From an uncultured Chitinophagales bacterium (lineage in GTDB: Bacteria > Bacteroidota > Bacteroidia > Chitinophagales > Chitinophagaceae): a stretch of DNA of 10,348 nucleotides. Numbering within the stretch: position 1 is the stretch's first letter; each line of letters starts with the position of its first letter. The DNA is taken from assembly GCA_946886475.1 (NCBI GenBank), contig CAMPIQ010000130.1, positions 1-10,348 on the forward strand, given 5' to 3'. Of the stretch, positions 7,889 through 10,348 are shown one piece after another. A program made the position numbers and the translations under genes. The notes under the pieces were generated by a model that worked only from the letters and a program-made list of their open reading frames with translations, had not been told where the DNA came from and searched no databases.

Positions 7889-9619
7889 TTACAAACGGGT
7901 GCTCATGATATCCCTGATGGCAAAGTCCGCTTCCGGAAACTGAAAACGAAATCCGGATTCTATCAGTTTTTTGGGATATACCCAGCGGCTTTTTAATACC
8001 AGTTCTGTTTCAGTACCTATTATGGACGCACCCAGTTCCAAAAGCCATTGTGGGGTAGATATTCCAAAACCTATACCATAGGTTTTTCGAATGATACGCA
8101 TCAGCTCCTTGTTTTTTATGGCGCCCGGTGCTGTAACATTATACACCGAATTATTTTTTGCATGATCCGCAACCCATTCAGTTATTCTTGCAAAGTCCTG
8201 TTCATGTATCCATGAAACATATTGCTCCCCATTACCAATGCTGCCACCAAGTCCAAACCTGGCCAGGTTGATTAGTTTCGGCATCACTTCATCCCTCTTT
8301 CCAAGAACAATACCTGTTCTGAGTATAATTTTTTTTGTGTTTGTGAGCGGCAGGTCTAAAAATATTTTTTCCCAGGCCTTGCAAACATCAACAGAAAATC
8401 CGCTGCCAATATCACCGTGGTCCTCATCCTGCGGCCGGTCCTCTGCATGCCGGTAAATGGTAGCTGAAGCAAGGTTGATCCAGGTGCGGGGAGGATGTTG
8501 GAGTGAAGCCACTACCCGTCCCAATACAGATGTTGATTCCAGTCTTGATTGAAGAATCTCCTCACGGTTTTTTACTGTATAGCGGCAGTTAACATTTTTA
8601 CCGCTTAGGTTTATCAGGAGATCACAATCTTCAAGCTGAGATTTCCATTGGCCTTCTGATCTTCCATCCCAGGTAGTGTACATAATATTTTTATCCGATG
8701 CCTGCTGACGCCTGCTTAAGATGATGATCTTTTCCGCTTTGTCCCTGTAATAACCGGTTAGCACCTGTCCCAGGTAACCCGAACCGCCTGCCAATACAAT
8801 TTTATTGACATATAATAATACAATTAATAAAATGAGCCTGTATAATACCCATGTAATGCTGATACCAGATTTTATTCCAAGCAGTTTTGTTCTTCTGATA
8901 TGTTCAACCAGCATCAATGCTGCAATGAAAAGAAAATAAACAGCATAAAATATGGAGTTCATATCCACGAATGCCGATAACAGCAATGCCGGTAATAATA
9001 ACAATCCACCAGCAATAGATATGGTCATCATATTGCCAATGTAATCCCATGTTCTATTCCTGTTCCAGATGGAAATGAATAACCATTGCCAGAATACCTG
9101 GCCACCGCAAATCACGAACTCCCGGTAAAAATTACTCCCTGGCATCATATCATTCAATAAATGACTGTAGTTAAATAAAATGAATGCGGTGAATACCCAT
9201 GCAAAAACAAGATAGGCCATACGGTAACCCGAATGAAATGCAGGAGCATGGCCTTCGCCATCAGATGAAGACGGAATGATCACCCGCCTGTTGTAGGATA
9301 TAAATTTATAGAGCTTGCCGGCCAGCCATTTAAAAGGCCTGCATGCCAGCAAAGGTTTGAAAGCGGGAAATGAATTCTCAAATACAAGAAACATGCTGTC
9401 GATACCATAATGAACCGCGCCTGTGTTCCTGTTGATCAGCGCAATTTCATTCACAGCTTTACCCATATCGATCATTGATGCATATGCCTGGGGCATGTGC
9501 TGGTAGGTATCCCTTCCCTTTTCATCCAGCATCCCCGTTTTTATAAATACGCCTGTATAAGCCCTGCACATAGGGCAAACAGCGTCGTAAAAAATGGTGT
9601 GATCTTTCAATGTTTTCAT
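7889..9619 (-). CDS. Fusion: DCC/DUF393 thiol-redox domain, membrane helices, and TIGR01777/SDR39U1 epimerase-like domain
   Basis: This single 576-residue frame joins two proteins that I know as separate families. Residues about 8-115 form a DCC (DUF393) thioredoxin-like domain with the DxxCxxC motif YDAVCPMC (D12, C15, C18). Hydrophobic segments follow at about 133-152, 168-185, 196-218, 221-239 and 254-271. At V271 the last helix runs straight into VNKIVLAGGSGYLG, the first beta strand and nucleotide-binding loop (G278, G281, G284) of an extended SDR of the YfcH/SDR39U1 (TIGR01777) family. Later family signatures are INLSGKNV, INLASATIY, a WEKIF segment near 416, RTGIVLG and GNGEQYVSWIHEQD. 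The SDR part is full length (about 305 residues); its substrate is unknown. It starts 36 bases after the GbsR-like regulator gene, so the two are probably co-transcribed. A candidate operator overlaps its start. Positive-inside topology conflicts with an odd helix count, and the junction codon (8807-8809) may reflect a two-base insertion or sequencing error. Confidence 0.88.
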   Translation of the reverse strand: MKTLKDHTIFYDAVCPMCRAYTGVFIKTGMLDEKGRDTYQHMPQAYASMIDMGKAVNEIALINRNTGAVHYGIDSMFLVFENSFPAFKPLLACRPFKWLAGKLYKFISYNRRVIIPSSSDGEGHAPAFHSGYRMAYLVFAWVFTAFILFNYSHLLNDMMPGSNFYREFVICGGQVFWQWLFISIWNRNRTWDYIGNMMTISIAGGLLLLPALLLSAFVDMNSIFYAVYFLFIAALMLVEHIRRTKLLGIKSGISITWVLYRLILLIVLLYVNKIVLAGGSGYLGQVLTGYYRDKAEKIIILSRRQQASDKNIMYTTWDGRSEGQWKSQLEDCDLLINLSGKNVNCRYTVKNREEILQSRLESTSVLGRVVASLQHPPRTWINLASATIYRHAEDRPQDEDHGDIGSGFSVDVCKAWEKIFLDLPLTNTKKIILRTGIVLGKRDEVMPKLINLARFGLGGSIGNGEQYVSWIHEQDFARITEWVADHAKNNSVYNVTAPGAIKNKELMRIIRKTYGIGFGISTPQWLLELGASIIGTETELVLKSRWVYPKKLIESGFRFQFPEADFAIRDIMSTRL

Positions 9620-9642
9620 ATTTTCAATATTTTATGAAACTT
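9619..9642. promoter_or_regulatory. Second candidate operator, at the start of the DCC-SDR fusion gene
   Basis: TATTTTCA (9619-9626), eight intervening bases, then TGAAACTT (9635-9642) form an imperfect inverted repeat. Compared with AATTTTCA-N8-TGAAAATT upstream of the regulator gene it matches 14 of 16 half-site bases at identical spacing. It overlaps the first base of the ATG and lies in the 36-base gap after the regulator gene. There it could block an internal promoter or translation start. The sequence is AT-rich, so chance cannot be dismissed. Confidence 0.35.
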
Positions 9643-9655
9643 GATAATAAAAAAA

Positions 9656-10156
9656 TTATTTGAGCAATTTAAGAATAGCTCCAAAGAACCAGTTTTCTTC
9701 AGCCTTCATCATTGTCTCCATGCTTTTATCGATCTTGAATGCAAAGGCATTGATATCACCAACAGTTTTTGCAAATTGTTTAGCTTCCACTGTATGCTCA
9801 TCCACCTTTTCAATTTGTGAGAGTTCGCGCAACAGGGGTTCTATCTCTCTTTTTTTTCTTTCCCTGGCGATCCTTTTTGCTACTTCCCAGATATCTTTCT
9901 CTGCTTTGAAGTATTCCTTTCTGTCACCCGGAACGGTTTGGCGGTAAATCAGATTCCAGTTCATCAATTCCCTGAGATTGATATTGGCATTACCACGGGA
10001 AATACTGAGTTCATCCATCACATCATCTGTGGTCAGTGCCTTGTCGGTAGACAGTAACAAAGCATGCACCTGCGCCATGGTGCGGTTGATGCCCCACTCA
10101 CCGCCCAGTCTGGCCCAGGTTTGAATAAATTGCTTTTTTGCCTCTTTCAGTTTCAT
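9656..10156 (-). CDS. GbsR/MarR-family winged-helix transcriptional regulator
   Basis: This 166-residue protein is a small cytoplasmic DNA-binding regulator. Residues about 5-90 form a winged helix: an N-terminal helix with WARLGGEWGINRTMAQVHALL, a DDVMDELSISRGNANINLREL helix-turn-helix (about 44-64, recognition helix SRGNANINLREL), then a wing containing VPGDRKEYF. The GEWG/NRTMAQVHA pattern and the SRGNAN recognition helix are typical of the GbsR branch rather than classical MarR. The C-terminal half (about 90-166) is charged and helical and probably supplies dimerisation or effector sensing. Length is normal for the family. The ATG at 10156 is the first in frame; a TAA lies two codons upstream. 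It heads an operon with the DCC-SDR gene and diverges from the plus-strand gene at 10294. An inverted repeat in the shared region suggests autorepression and control of both directions. The ligand is unknown; glycine-betaine regulation known for Bacillus GbsR should not be assumed. Confidence 0.9.
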   Translation of the reverse strand: MKLKEAKKQFIQTWARLGGEWGINRTMAQVHALLLSTDKALTTDDVMDELSISRGNANINLRELMNWNLIYRQTVPGDRKEYFKAEKDIWEVAKRIARERKKREIEPLLRELSQIEKVDEHTVEAKQFAKTVGDINAFAFKIDKSMETMMKAEENWFFGAILKLLK

Positions 10157-10180
10157 GCATTAAAATTACTAAAGTTTTTG

Positions 10181-10213
10181 AATTTTCAATAAATAATGAA
10201 AATTAATTTTCAT
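10181..10213. promoter_or_regulatory. Candidate operator cluster upstream of the GbsR/MarR regulator
   Basis: Three copies of one 8-base half-site are packed here: AATTTTCA at 10181-10188, its inverse TGAAAATT at 10197-10204, and AATTTTCA again at 10205-10212. The first pair forms an inverted repeat with an 8-base centre. The second pair makes the perfect 18-base palindrome ATGAAAATTAATTTTCAT at 10196-10213. The cluster is 25 to 57 bases from the regulator start, and its minus-strand TAATTTTC differs by one base from a TAnnTTTG -7 element. This is a good position for autorepression by a dimeric winged-helix protein. No binding data are available; the call is based on symmetry, repetition and position. 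Confidence 0.5.
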
Positions 10214-10233
10214 TTCGCGTAAAGACGGGGGCT

Positions 10234-10264
10234 TTTGATCAAAGTCATAAAAAAACTACATGTT
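10234..10264 (+). promoter_or_regulatory. Possible promoter of the divergent right-edge gene
   Basis: On the plus strand TTTG at 10234-10237 is followed after 19 bases by TACATGTT at 10257-10264, the normal spacing for Bacteroidota -33/-7 elements. The -33 match is exact; the -7 element departs from TAnnTTTG at two positions. Initiation near 10271 would leave a leader of roughly 23 bases before the ATG at 10294. The TTTG is part of the 10-base palindrome TTTGATCAAA (10234-10243). Confidence 0.3.
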
Positions 10265-10293
10265 CCCGGCATAATTTCAGTAAAATTCCATTC

Positions 10294-10348
10294 ATGATAA
10301 AGAAACTGTTAATTGGTTTGCTGGTCATTCTGGTCATTTCACAATTTA
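10294..10348 (+). CDS. 5' end of a gene with a hydrophobic leader, cut by the right edge
   Basis: An ATG at 10294 opens a frame to the window end encoding MIKKLLIGLLVILVISQF, 18 residues. Two lysines followed by an uninterrupted hydrophobic stretch indicate a signal peptide or single N-terminal membrane anchor, so the product is probably periplasmic or membrane-bound. The pattern resembles, from memory, the start of small Bacteroidota haem-binding-domain (Haem_bd) proteins, but the haem motif would lie outside the window and the identity is only a guess. It is transcribed away from the GbsR/MarR regulator across a shared 137-base control region, so co-regulation is plausible. No Shine-Dalgarno sequence is evident. 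Confidence 0.55.
   Translation, partial: MIKKLLIGLLVILVISQF

Noticed and set aside
10234..10243. TTTGATCAAA palindrome as an FNR or CRP-type site.
   Set aside because: FNR needs TTGAT-N4-ATCAA, and the downstream half here (GTCAT) does not fit. CRP needs TGTGA-N6-TCACA, which is absent. It is kept only as part of a weak promoter call.

Overview
The window looks like chromosomal DNA from a Bacteroidota bacterium, most likely of the Chitinophagaceae type. This rests on a Bacteroidota-style -7 promoter element (TAGGTTTG), AT-rich leader regions mostly without Shine-Dalgarno sequences, and protein types I associate with that group: a soluble poly-HAMP hybrid kinase, a DCC thiol protein with a TIGR01777-type SDR, and a GbsR/MarR regulator. 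The genus assignment is recall-based inference; no database was searched.

Layout: every complete gene is on the minus strand. At the left edge (1-64) is the probable 5' end of an unidentified minus-strand gene. Its leader carries short direct repeats. A perfect hairpin at 243-264 probably terminates the kinase operon.

Positions 293-7737 hold a two-gene signalling operon read right to left. The first gene encodes a 2047-residue soluble hybrid histidine kinase with ten in-register 92-residue double-HAMP repeats, a GAF domain, a coiled coil, a HisKA/HATPase core and three receiver domains. The second overlaps it by ATGA and encodes a 434-residue receiver-histidine kinase. Together they contribute two kinase cores and four receivers, with no histidine phosphotransfer domain and no DNA-binding output domain, so the final output must lie elsewhere.

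Positions 7738-7888 are a short promoter-bearing gap. Positions 7889-10156 hold a second minus-strand operon. It begins with a GbsR/MarR-type regulator, followed 36 bases later by a 576-residue protein that joins a DCC (DUF393) thiol-redox domain, membrane helices and an NAD(P)-binding SDR39U1/TIGR01777 epimerase-like domain in one frame. The junction is suspicious: removing two bases would restore an overlapping stop/start between two separate genes. An AT-rich inverted repeat (AATTTTCA-N8-TGAAAATT) upstream of the regulator recurs with the same spacing, matching at 14 of 16 positions, just upstream of the fusion gene. It is a candidate operator for the regulator.

At the right edge (from 10294) a plus-strand gene begins with a hydrophobic leader. 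It is divergent from the regulator and shares its control region. No RNA gene, mobile element or CRISPR array was seen.
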